Assembly (NCBI RefSeq): GCF_963678635.1
Contig: NC_087062.1
Span: 45,334,395 to 45,398,394, forward strand
Direction of reading: 5' to 3'
DNA: 64,000 bases
Origin: Symsagittifera roscoffensis
Taxonomy: Eukaryota > Xenacoelomorpha > Acoela > Convolutidae
The position numbers and the translations under genes were made by a program. Positions 36,288 to 46,805 of this stretch are shown here, one piece after another. Position 1 is the first letter of the stretch; each line of letters opens with the position of its first letter. A model generated the notes under the pieces. It saw nothing but the letters and a program-made list of their open reading frames with translations, had not been told where the DNA came from and made no database searches.

Positions 36288-36452
36288 TCACCCAATGCCC
36301 GCTTGCTTCTCTGCTTTTTCCATCTTGATCATCAATTCATAGGCCATCACAGCGTCGTTTTTCATCATAGACTTAATGACTTGGGTTGAGATCTGCTCAG
36401 GGACTATTGAAATGTTGTGCGTGTAATGTCGAGAGCGGGAGGCAAAACGTTT
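36288..36452 (-). CDS. Candidate last coding exon of a host gene
   Basis: On the minus strand an acceptor TTGCAG precedes a 54-codon frame beginning KRFASRSRHYTHNI and ending AEKQAGIG before TGA. It is markedly richer in GC than its surroundings and codon-like in composition, and the second half reads as an amphipathic helix (MAYELMIKMEKAEK). No family recognised. The LTR element inserted just downstream of its stop (right target duplication at 36238-36242). Upstream exons should lie at higher coordinates; GC-richer DNA at 36.5-37.0 kb is where to look. Confidence 0.4.
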   Translation of the reverse strand, partial: KRFASRSRHYTHNISIVPEQISTQVIKSMMKNDAVMAYELMIKMEKAEKQAGIG

Positions 36453-37435
36453 CTGCAATTGATGTTCAGTTTTCCCGTAGGTCAGTTAGAACACTAGCCG
36501 TACCGTTCTTAAGCTGCGCATTCGGCTAATACGGACACTTCTACATCATCAATCAACCTAAAAAAGTGTGGTTTTCAGTTCACACGCTTAACGACCCGCG
36601 CGACCCAAGTTGAATTTGGTTCATCCGCGCAAACAAGTTCGTGCCTAATGGTTACCGAGCATTTTATCTCTGGGCTACAATTGACCCGGATATTCTGTTG
36701 AGACTATGATACCAACTCTGCTGCTCCTTCTTCAGTTGTGCAGAAACTTGTGATCCATTTGGCGCACCTCACGAAGTTGGAGCATGAAATTGAATGATAC
36801 GCTGTTGACAGCGCGTCTCTAACATAATTTTATTTTGAAATAAATTTGTCACATGAATTTTGAGGGCTTCCTGTCCTTATGCCCGTGCACAGTATTAAGC
36901 GGAAGCAATTTGCCAGCAAAGGTCAAATGCGTACGTCCCTGCGATCGATAAGCGAGATAAGTCGCATGCTTCTCCCGAAAATTTTTCTAAAACAGGATAT
37001 CTAGTGTGGTTGGGATTGACTAGTGTTAGGGGCTACTACCCAGGGGCACTCTAAACTTCACATAATTACAAAAAAAAACAAAATCAAACGATCCACTTTT
37101 CTTAGGATCGGCTCCGGAAAGTACAACCAAGCCGCTCGTCAAGCTCGTTCCGTTTCTCACTATTTTGGAGGCTGAGAAAGTTGGTGATACAAAGCATAAA
37201 AGTGAAGTGCCAACGCCTAACGCACGCTTTAGAAAGTATAGGTTCAACATTTGCAAGGCTGCTGTAGCATTAATAGTAGTTGCATACAACCCTCCTTTAC
37301 CCTGGGTTGACCCTGGGTTGACCCTCCTTAAACAGGGGCACAACAGCGGTTCGCCGTGATGAACTGTACAGCTCTTGTGTTGGTCCTTTCCCCCGTGGAT
37401 AAAATGTTCTTAAACAAAACGAAAAAGGTTATCTT
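36453..37435. other. Host-like intergenic or intronic DNA
   Basis: Less AT-rich than most of the window. Contains a tandem CCTGGGTTGAC pair at about 37300-37322. Overlapping frames on both strands at 37026-37359 are mutually exclusive and lack motifs, so I do not call them. Confidence 0.4.
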
Positions 37436-38300
37436 ACAGTTCCATACATCAAACGTATGGAAAAATGCTAGTCATAAAGTTTTCATACAGTTTCAAAAAA
37501 TAATTGAAAAAAGATTCGAACTAGTTTTTGCGGCTATTTGAACCAAATAAAACAGTTTGCTGATGAAAAAAAAACGATGCCTTTTTTGGAAAAAATTGGT
37601 TATCATACAATTCCTAAACATAAAAATTGTATGACAAGCATTTTTTCGCTGGCGACAACAACAGTTTTTCCCAGTGAAACTGAAATCGCCCCAAATTTTT
37701 TTCTTGTTTTTTTTTCAACCGCAAATCAAATTTTGTTCTCAAACAATCATTTTCCAAAAAAATGTTGCATGTAATTTTTAACTTTTTGTCTGCATAACGT
37801 AGTCCTGGATTCACAAACTTTTTTTCCGTTTCTCTGGATAACTTTTTTCAAATAGGCTATAAACTCCTATTTTTGTTAGGCATGAGTATATATGCCTTGA
37901 TCAATGTCTGATAATTTGAAAACTCTAATTTTAAAAGAAACGATCTTTTAAAATTTTGCCAAAATTCAAAAGTTTGATGCTTCCAGTATATGATATATGA
38001 AAAAAAGTCTTTCACAACTCAGGTCATTTCCAATGCATTGTAAATGCCAGACGACCAACCTTTTAGTGGCTCTAATTTTGAGTAAACTATGGGTTTAGTC
38101 ACTTGTGTTCCGTCACGAACAAATCCCAAAATTCTTAGAAAATTAAAAAAACCTACTTTTTTTCTTATGAAAAAATACTTGTCCTACAATCTACAATTAT
38201 GAAAAAAATGCTTACATTTGAGTGTTCTTAATTTTTCTGTAGGTTTGGAATTGTACGAAACTATCAAAAATGTACGACAAGCAACTTTGGTCAACCTGGG
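37436..38300. mobile_element. 1-kb terminal-inverted-repeat element, copy 2 (eroded)
   Basis: Shares with the element at 14345-15382 the left block (CGTATGGAAAAATGCTAGTC), the middle GCATAACGTAGTCCTGGAT and TATGCCTTGATCAATGTCTG, and the right end (ACTTTGGTCAACCTGGG). Collinear over about 860 bp with indels. This shows a dispersed family and not a single-copy locus. No transposase. Confidence 0.6.
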
Positions 38301-39256
38301 AATGTTTTAACTATATTGGCTCGGGTTTGACACTCGAATGTTTCGTTACCTTTACAATCAAATAACAGACACACTTGATGGAGTATGAAAAGTAAACATT
38401 ACCAAATGACAGTTGGAAAAGAGTAATGAACGCAAGGAAACTGAAAAAAATATATATATTTTTCAAAAACCTTCAGCTTTTGAGTTTTGAAGAACAAAGA
38501 TGGCCTTAAAGCTTTTTGAATTTGTAGAAAACTTATGATGGACACTTGTTTGGTTAAAATTAACCCAATTTGAGAAAATTGGATCAATAAATGAAACTTT
38601 CATTTCGCTGGGAAATCTGATAAGTAATTTGCATTTTCGAAACTAGAAGTCAATCAGGTTTTTGTGACCTTTACAATTTTGCTGTTCGATAGTGGAATTT
38701 GCAGTCCTCTTAACAATCACAGTACCTATTGCCAAAAAATTTGGTGAATCCAACCGGTTTAACTCTGGATTTTAACCGATTCTTTCCTTCTCGTACCAAT
38801 TAGCAAAAAAGTACATATGTCTATCGTTTTCTTTGTCTATTTTCACAAAGTGGTTCAAGCGGTATTTTTGTGGTAGTTTTGCGTGTCGTTATGACTGGAT
38901 GAGTTATTATACTAAGACTAAGTAAGGTATGAAGAACAAGTTTTTTAGCACTCATTTGCTCCCCATGCAGAAAAAAATGTCTTTTTTCAAATGTTGAAAT
39001 AATTTTTTCTAAAATTAAATTTGGAGCGTGTGTCTTGCTGATGGGATGGATGGCTGCAGAGAGCCGTAGAGGGCATTGAAATGAAATGGCAAAAATTTAA
39101 TTAACACAGGAGAGCCTCATTAGAACATGAGAATTGAATCTTATTAAACTTATGTCAGCCCTATCCATATATATTTACAGAAACAATTGGTTTTTCTAGT
39201 TTCCCACTTATGACTACAGATCTTACATTTTACAACCACCTATTTACATGTTCAGT
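38301..39256. other. Intergenic, nothing recognised
   Basis: AT-rich, with no supported gene. Its last eight bases (39249-39256, TGTTCAGT) are the left TSD of the next element. Confidence 0.6.
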
Positions 39257-39535
39257 CAAGCGCGAACCCAGGAACCGGGGGGGGGGGCGGTTTTTAAAAA
39301 AAATCTTTGAAAATTTTGTCGACCTTTTTTTTAGGTTGACCAAATCGATTTTCTGAGCTTCTCCCAAACCACTATAAAGACCCTGTTTTGGCCAAAAATT
39401 AAGGTCAGTCAGCCAGAAATGAATATCTCAAAATAGTACAAAGGGGGACCTTTGGGTGGGCAGGGGGTCGAATCCGTGAAAAAAAGCGTCCGCCAATACC
39501 CGTACCCCCGCCCACCCCACATAAATCCGCTACTG
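39257..39535. mobile_element. hAT-like MITE with perfect 8-bp TSD
   Basis: 279 bp flanked by TGTTCAGT at 39249-39256 and 39536-39543. One end starts CAAGCGCGAACCCAGG; the other, read in reverse, starts CAGTAGCGGATTTATG. An 8-bp duplication and CA-starting G-rich ends are hAT features. The interior resembles 12699-13118 and the outer arms of the inverted repeat at 16919-18049. No coding capacity. Confidence 0.8.
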
Positions 39536-39715
39536 TGTTCAGTCTTTTGATGCTCTTAACTGCCAGAAAGCGTTTGAACAAGCGCACATATGTTTACCAC
39601 ATTTTGTACCTAAAAGTTGCCGTGTATGAACCATTTTCAAACAACTTCAGTACACAATTTTACCAGGAAAATGGGAAACTGGAAAAGAGCCAAAAACAGT
39701 TTTAAATAAGAATAA

Positions 39716-39900
39716 TCAAAGCTCCATTTTTTTGAGTAGATCTTCCGGAAGATCGAAGTCGCACTGATTCTTGTCCAGTTTGCACATCATGGGAATGGGA
39801 CAATCTTGATTCCTCTCACACCTCTTGGGGAAGCAGCGCATCTTCGGATCCACCTCGAACATCTGCTCTCGCATACATTCGGCTATCGATGGACAATCAG
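39716..39900 (-). CDS. Candidate last exon of a host gene, Cys-rich protein
   Basis: On the minus strand an acceptor (TTGTTCAG, 39901-39908) opens a frame of about 61 codons with seven Cys residues (DC, EC, RC, RC, DC, MC, QC) and the end LPEDLLKKMEL before TGA 39716. The spacing in CERNQDCPIPMMCKLDKNQC recalls WAP or EB-type disulfide modules. GC-rich against an AT-rich background with balanced codon use, so I think it is real host coding DNA. The frame also extends upstream past the acceptor to an ATG, but that part is AT-rich and less likely coding. Confidence 0.5.
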
Positions 39901-40334
39901 CTGAACAAACCAGATTGTTATTCATCATAAAAAAAATAAATGATCGAGTTTGTGATAAAAAACAAAGCCAAAAACAGTTGCAGACGCGAAATGCATGCTA
40001 ATTTAACTCTTTTCTGAAACTTACCTTCTGAAACTTACCATACCGAATTTTTGTAAGAAATGATAGTCCTTACATATCACAAATCGTAGAAGTTAGCTAA
40101 GAAACGCAAGTATCGGCAAAATCGAGCTCAAAAAATTCGGGCGCCAAAAATTTTTCTGAAACTTACCATCTGAAACCTCGTATCTTAATACATTGGGAAA
40201 CCTATTCCCTATCTTAATACATAGGAAATCTATTCCCTATCTTAATACATAGGTTGGCGACCGGATAGTCTATAGCCTATCTTAATACATGGGGGTCGCC
40301 AGGCCCCCCTCCCCCCCCCCCCCTTGAACTGCCC

Positions 40335-41579
40335 TAACCTATACTACTCAAGAATTAAAAACCGAAAAACAATTTAGCCAAGAATGAAAAACCAAAAAAA
40401 AACTCTTCATTCAAGAATCAAAAACCGAAAAACACTTCAACCGAGAATGAAAAACCGAAAAACACTTCAGCCAAAATTTCAAAAACCGAAAAACACTTCA
40501 GCCAAGAATGAAAAACCAAAAAACATTTCAGCCAAGAATGAAAAAAAAAGCGAGGCTCTTTTCCAGTTCCCCCCTTTCAAAATACCGATTTTTCTGTTTG
40601 TTTTACGTGTTATTACGGCTAAATGCGTGATTTTACGCTGTAAAGTATGAAGAACAAATCTGTTCAGAATTGTCGATTTGTTAACCACGCCAAATTTCAT
40701 TGCATTACGACAATGTTAAATAGACTTTTCAGTATTGAATTTGAAAGAGGGGAAACTGGAAAAGAGCCAAAAGCGAAAAACACTTAAGCCAAGAAGCAAA
40801 AACCGAAAAACACTTCAGCCAAGTATGAAACACCAAAAAACATTTCAACCAAGAATGAAAAATTGAAAAACGTTTCAGCCAAGAATGAAAAACCGAAAAA
40901 AAAACATTTCAGCCAAAATTTAAAAACCGAAAAACACTTCAGCCAAGAATGAAAAACCGAAAAACATTTCAACCAAGAATGAAAAAAAGCGAAAAACACT
41001 TCAGCCAAGATTTAACAACCGAAAAACACTTTAGCCAAGAATTAAAAACCGAAAAAAAATTTCAGCCGAGAATGAAAAACCGAAAAACACTTCAGCCAAG
41101 TATGAAACACCAAAAAACATTTCAACCAAGAATGAAAAATTGAAAAACGTTTCAGCCAAGAATGAAAAACCGAAAAACACTTCAGCCAAAATTTAAAAAC
41201 CGAAAAACACTTCAGCCAAGAATGAAAAATTGAAAACACTTGAGTCAAAGATCAAAAACCGAAAAACACTTCAGTCAAGAATGAAAAACCGAAAAACATT
41301 TCAGCTTAAAGTAAAAAAAGCGAAAAACACTTCAGCCAAGATTTAACAACCAAAAAACACTTAAGCCAAGAATTAAAAACCGAAAAAAAAACACTTCATT
41401 CAAGAATCAAAAGCCGAAAAACACTTCAGCCAAGAATGAAAAACCGAAAAACATTTCAACCAAGAAAGAAAAAAAGCGAAAAACACTTCAGCTCAGATTT
41501 AACAACCGAAAAACACTTTAGCCAAGAATTAAAAACCGAAAAACAATTTAGCCAAGAATGAAAAACCAAAAAAAAACGC
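40335..41579 (+). repeat. 30-bp tandem array (left)
   Basis: Consensus unit roughly GAAAAACCGAAAAACACTTC followed by AGCCAAGAAT. Variants carry AAAAGCG, CATTTC or AATTT in place of CACTTC. Long frames on both strands here are simply translations of the repeat. One MITE interrupts it at 40554-40768. Confidence 0.95.
40554..40768. mobile_element. 215-bp MITE nested in the array
   Basis: Ends are inverted repeats (GGCTCTTTTCCAGTTCCCCC against AAACTGGAAAAGAGCC with a few mismatches inside). Flanked by an 8-bp duplication AAAAGCGA (40546-40553, 40769-40776). Neighbouring array units such as 40981-41008 show the unoccupied sequence, which confirms the insertion. The same insertion is at 62150-62365. 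A lone matching end (GGGAAACTGGAAAAGAGCC) lies at 39673-39691. Confidence 0.85.
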
Positions 41580-42927
41580 TCGAGTAGTATAGGTTGGGGC
41601 AGTTCAAGGGGGGGGGGCTGGCGACCCCCATGTATTAAGATAGGCTATAGACTATCCGGTCGCCAACCTATGTATCAAGATAGGGAATAGATTTCCAATG
41701 TATTAAGATAGGGAATAGGTTTCCCAATGTATTAAGATACGAGGTTTCAGATGGTAAGTTTCAGAAAAATTTTTGGCGCCCGAATTTCCCATGTAAAGAT
41801 TTTCCTATGTCTAAGACATTCTTTGTAGGGAATTAGGAACTCATTAGGGAATAGGATTCCTAATGTATAACGATGGTAGATTTCAGATGGTAAGATGGTA
41901 AAGTTTCAGATGGTAAGTTTCAAAAAAAATTTGGCACCCGAGTTTTTTGGAAATCGATTTAGCCAATTTTCCAGATTGTAAAAGTTTTCCTAATCAAAAA
42001 ACAACATACTCTGAACCCAAACGTAGCGTTTAGAAAGAGTTTTTTTAAAAAAAGGTTAATTACAGAGAAAATGTATTAGTTCACAGCATCTACAAATCTC
42101 TTACAAATTTAGAGGTTTAGTATGTATTCCATCACATTCAACTTCCCGTTTAGGGTGAAAATAGCTCAGTCCTGTTTTAGTTTGTTCATAAGTTGCAACT
42201 GCATGGTTAATCGTTTTAAATCCTCTATTCGTTGACTTCAAATTCACTGCCTCATCCAGTACTTGTCGATACTTTGCCATTGGTCCATCTCCAGAGTCTT
42301 CTAATGCATGTTTGTTCAGACCTTTACTGCTAAACTTATACTTTTGACTTTTACTATCGTAACAGCAAAAGGTTTTACTACACAGGCATAACATTTCGGT
42401 GCATCTGAACTCCTCTTTGAACAATCCTGGTTCTCTCTTGTCATGTTTCTTATGTTTAGAACAGCAAGTACGGGGGAAAAAGTTGTTTTTGCATCTGCTC
42501 TGAAATCGTCTCGACAGTCCTTGCTTCGCCTTTCAGTCCATTTGAGGAAATCTGTATCCATTTCGAGTTCTTCGAATTTGTTGACGTCGCAAAATTCATC
42601 GAAAAAGTTATAATACAACTCCAACATTCTCAACTTGGCATACTGTAGTATAAAAAATCCTACTATAATTGGTTCACGATGCTCTATAGTAGATTTAACA
42701 AGTTCCACTTCATACAAATCTTTCGCTACGATATTAAGTCTCATGAAGAATTGGTTATTGATAGCTTTGTGGGTTTTTTCGTCTCCAAGATATTTTGTCA
42801 TTGTATGTTTTGATCTGTCCATTATTTGATAGCCGTAGGAACTGTTTCCTAGAAGTTTCATTGTTTCGGCTACTACGCCAAATAATGGATGTTCATCGCC
42901 GGCTCGCCTAGCATCAACAACAGACTG

Positions 42928-44814
42928 AACAAAACTGTTGAATACTTTATGCGGTGTGTATTGTACAAAACGATGAATTTTTGTACATTGTAGTCCTAGA
43001 TCCAAATAAAAATTGAAAAGTGGTGTGATCAGTGTTCCGTTGGTCAATTTGAAGCTCGATATCAACATTCTTTGCGATTGTTTTAACAAATCGTTTTCTT
43101 CCGCATATGTCTTCATATATTCACCAATATCGTTTCTGAAAACATCAATATTTTTGAAAATAGTTGGGAAATTGGAAAATTTTGCTTTAAGCTCATCTGG
43201 AACACTCAGATCGCATTGCACATAGCCGAACATTTTTTCATTTCTAATAATTTGCACTAGTGAATTTGTAGAAAGAGATCTTTTGAAGGCAAAGTGAGTT
43301 CTAACGTGATTTTTCACGTCTACATTGTTTGATGTTCCTCGTTTGATGTCATCATCAGTTAGGCTCGGTCTAGCTTCTTGACGAGGACAAAAATGGAAAT
43401 AACAACCCATTGCTTCAAAGACAGTCTTACAATGGTTGCAATAACCATCAACACTAAAGCAATCAATTTTTTTCTGTTTTCCTGTAGTGTAGTAACTCTC
43501 AATTTTACATTCAGTTCTGGTTGCTTGAAAGTATGACATGACCATATTTTCAAATGTTCGAACTCGATTTTGCCTTGCCTTGAATTTTTGTGTTTCTTCA
43601 TCGTAGTCCCATCTCGTATACAAACCTGTGGACACATAGAATAAGGATAGAGTTGACTAGCATCAATCCCAACGATTGATTTACACAAATTTTTTGATTT
43701 TCGAATAAAGGTTTCATTTGCTACTGCTTTCCTTGTGAAAACAATTGAGGGACCACCGGTCGTATCTTCCCGTATTTTTTCAAGCAAGTCACTATCACTC
43801 GAAAAGAATGGGTAAAACTTATAGTCGGTTGATTTATGTAGACAGATGTTGGCTAGATTCGGTAGTGTGCAGCCGAGCTTTAACATATCTATCCCTTTGT
43901 CATGATAAAATTCAACCATTTTCTGCATAGCATCAAGGGTAGGAACAACATCTTTGTTGTTATACCACCGTAGAAAGTCGCGAAATATTGTCATCTTTTC
44001 CTGTTCCCAGATAGATTTAAGGTAGTTGTAGTTTTCCAATCCCGTAGTTGGTTTGGTTTTGAGATCGAGTTTTTTCAAGGCTTGCTCTTCAGTTATCCCA
44101 GTGTTAAGAAGTTTTTGATAATCATCAAACTCTTTATCGAGAGGGTTACTATTCTTCAGTTTGCTGTAGAAGTCATCATACGAGGGTAGTTGTTGTTCAT
44201 CAAGCTTGTTCGGAGTATCAAACCACTCGTATGGAAAGTATCCTTTCAGCTCACTGGCTTTGTAAGCTTTTAGAAAAGAGTCTAAGGTAGTAGCTCCACC
44301 CAAAAACTTCATAATGTCCAGAAGCTGAACATCTCCAAAATTGAAGGAAACAAAGTCGTTTGCTTTCTTGATAACTGATGGTTCAATTTCTTTTTCCTTG
44401 ATAAGGTAGGGAATGAGGTATAATTTAATGAGGTCTATATGATACCGACCACTGTTGAATCCAAATACTGGTAGAGTATTGGTGTATCTCTCTAGATGTT
44501 GCATCAAATCAATCAATTGATTTTTTTGAATCCTGAGAAAGTGAGTGGATGCGTCTGTTTCTTCCTCATTCTCGATACATTCATCTTCGTACTCTCTTGC
44601 TTCAATCTTGTTGAAACTAACTCGTTCATTAAGTATGCTGAAAATTGTGTGTAATCGCTTTTTGATGTTATTTTCAATTTCCAGAAACTTTGATCGCATT
44701 TCGGTTTTATTTTTTTCGGCTAACAACTCCAAATTTGCCACAAAGTCAATAATGAGGGATTGTGGATCTTTGTCACACAAAAAAATGGGTTCGTCAAGCA
44801 AATTGGATGAAATT
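42928..44814 (-). repeat. PolB tandem copy A (C-terminal side)
   Basis: About 1.89 kb, contiguous with the true C-terminus. Relative to the other copies it lacks about 104 bp (absent after 43328) and 10 bp (at 43630), but has no 4-bp insertion at 44155. Exo II reads FNSGRYHIDLIK. Confidence 0.9.
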
Positions 44815-46805
44815 GAAACTGTTGAATACTTTATGCGGTGTGTATTGTACAAAACGATGAATTTTTGTACATTGTAGTCCTAGATCCAAATAAAAATTGA
44901 AAAGTGGTGTGATCAGTGTTCCGTTGGTCAATTTGAAGCTCGATATCAACATTCTTTGCGATTGTTTTAACAAATCGTTTTCTTCCGCATATGTCTTCAT
45001 ATATTCACCAATATCGTTTCTGGAAACATCAATATTTTTGAAAATAGGTGGGAAATTGGAAAATTTTGCTTTAAGCTCATCTGGAACACTCAGATCGCAT
45101 TGCACATAGCCGAACATTTTTTCATTTCTAATGTTTTGCACTAGTGAATTTGTAGAAAGAGGTCTTTTGAAGGGAAAGTGAGTTCTAACGTGATTTTTCA
45201 CGTCTACATTGTTTTTAAATTGATCCCACCAGCAAACTCCCACATTTCTTCTATAGAGTATCCTTTTTCTCGAATGTAGTCTTTTCGAAGATATCCATTT
45301 CTCTTTTCTTGGTTCCTCGTTTGATGTCATCATCAGTTAGGCTCGGTCTAGCTTCTTGACAAGGACAAAAATGGAAATAACAACCCATTGATTCAAAGAC
45401 AGTCTTACAATGGTTGCAATAACCATCAACACTAAAGCAATCAATTTTTTTCTGTTTTCCTGTAGTGTAGTAACTCTCAATTTTACATTCAGTTCTGGTT
45501 GCTTGAAAGTATGACATGACCATATTTTCAAATGTTCGAACTGGATTTTGCCTTGCCTTGAATTTTTGTGTTTCTTCATCGTAGTCCCATCTCGTATACA
45601 AACCTGTGGGCATATCCTGACACATAGAATAAGGATAGAGTTGACTAGCATCAATCCCAACGATTGATTTACACAAATTTTTTGATTTTCGAATAAAGGT
45701 TTCATTTGCTACTGCTTTCCTTGTGAAAACAATTGAGGGACCACCGGTCATATCTTCCCGTATTTTTTCAAGCAAGTCACTATCACTCGAAAAGAATGGG
45801 TAAAACTTATAGTCGGTTGATTTGTGTAGACAGATGTTGGCTAGATTCGGTAGTGTGCAGCCGAGCTTTAACATATCTATCCCTTTGTCATGATAAAATT
45901 CAATCAATTTCTGCATAGCATCAAGGGTAGGAACAACATCTTTGTTGTTATACCACCGTAGAAAGTCGCGAAATATTGTCATCTTTTCCTGTTCCCAGAT
46001 AGATTTAAGGTAGTTGTAGTTTTCCAATCCCGTAGTTGGTTTGGTTTTGAGACCGAGTTTTTTCAAGGCTTGCTCTTCAGTTATCCCAGTGTTAAGAAGT
46101 TTTTGATAATAATCAAACTCTTTATCGAGAGGGTTACTATTCTTCCTTCAGTTTGCTGTAGAAGTCATCATACGAGGGTAGTTGTTGTTCATCAAGCTTG
46201 TTCGGAGTATCAAACCACTCGTATGGAAAGTATCCTTTCAGCTCACTGGCTTTGTAAGCTTTTAGAAAAGAGTCTGAGGTAGTAGCTCCACCCAAAAACT
46301 TCATAATGTCCAGAAGCTGAACATCTCCAAAATTGAAGGAAACAAAGTCGTTTGCTTTCTTGATAACTGATGGTTCAATTTCTTTTTCCTTGATAAGGTA
46401 GGGAATGAGGTATAATTTAATGAGGTCTATATGATACCGACCACTGTTGAATCCAAATACTGGTAGAGTATTGGTGTATCTCTCTAGATGTTGCATCAAA
46501 TCAATCAATTGATTTTTTTGAATCCTGAGAAAGTGAGTGGATGCGTCTGTTTCTTCCTCATTCTCGATACATTCATCTTCGTACTCTCTTGCTTCAATCT
46601 TGTTGAAACTAACTCGTTCATTAAGTATGCTGAAAATTGTGTGTAATCGCTTTTTGATGTTATTTTCAATTTCCAGAAACTTTGATCGCATTTCGGTTTT
46701 ATTTTTTTCGGCTAACAACTCCAAATTTGCCACAAAGTCAATAATGAGGGATTGTGGATCTTTGTCACACAAAAAATGGGTTCGTCAAGCAAATTGGATG
46801 AAATT
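44815..46805 (-). repeat. PolB tandem copy B
   Basis: 1991-bp unit. Has the 4-bp insertion at about 46143 and keeps the 104-bp and 10-bp segments. Exo II as in copy A. Confidence 0.92.

Larger units (their letters stand above)
40010..41930. repeat. Fold-back-like unit with central minisatellite, left of the Polinton
   Basis: A left arm (40010-40334) starts TTTTCTGAAACTTACC and includes repeated 'TATCTTAATACATAGG' blocks and GGTCGCCAGGCCCCC. A right arm (41580 to about 41790, with echoes to 41930) is its reverse complement. Between them lie about 33 units of a 30-bp A-rich repeat. The left arm and array recur in direct orientation at 61619-63405. The G/C run (about 40306-40323) differs in length between copies. 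Confidence 0.85.

Noticed and set aside
37026-37359. 105-codon minus and 64-codon plus frames
   Set aside because: Mutually overlapping, no recognisable domain, no splice or start context that favours either.
40384-41248. Lys/Asn-rich and Phe/Ser-rich frames on both strands (also 61980-63378 and 52052-52353)
   Set aside because: They are translations of the tandem units in different frames and have no independent support.
40335-41579. CRISPR-like array of 30-bp repeats
   Set aside because: Units are directly adjacent with no unique spacers, vary in sequence, and lie in animal DNA; it is a minisatellite. The same holds for 61955-63405 and 52200-52560.
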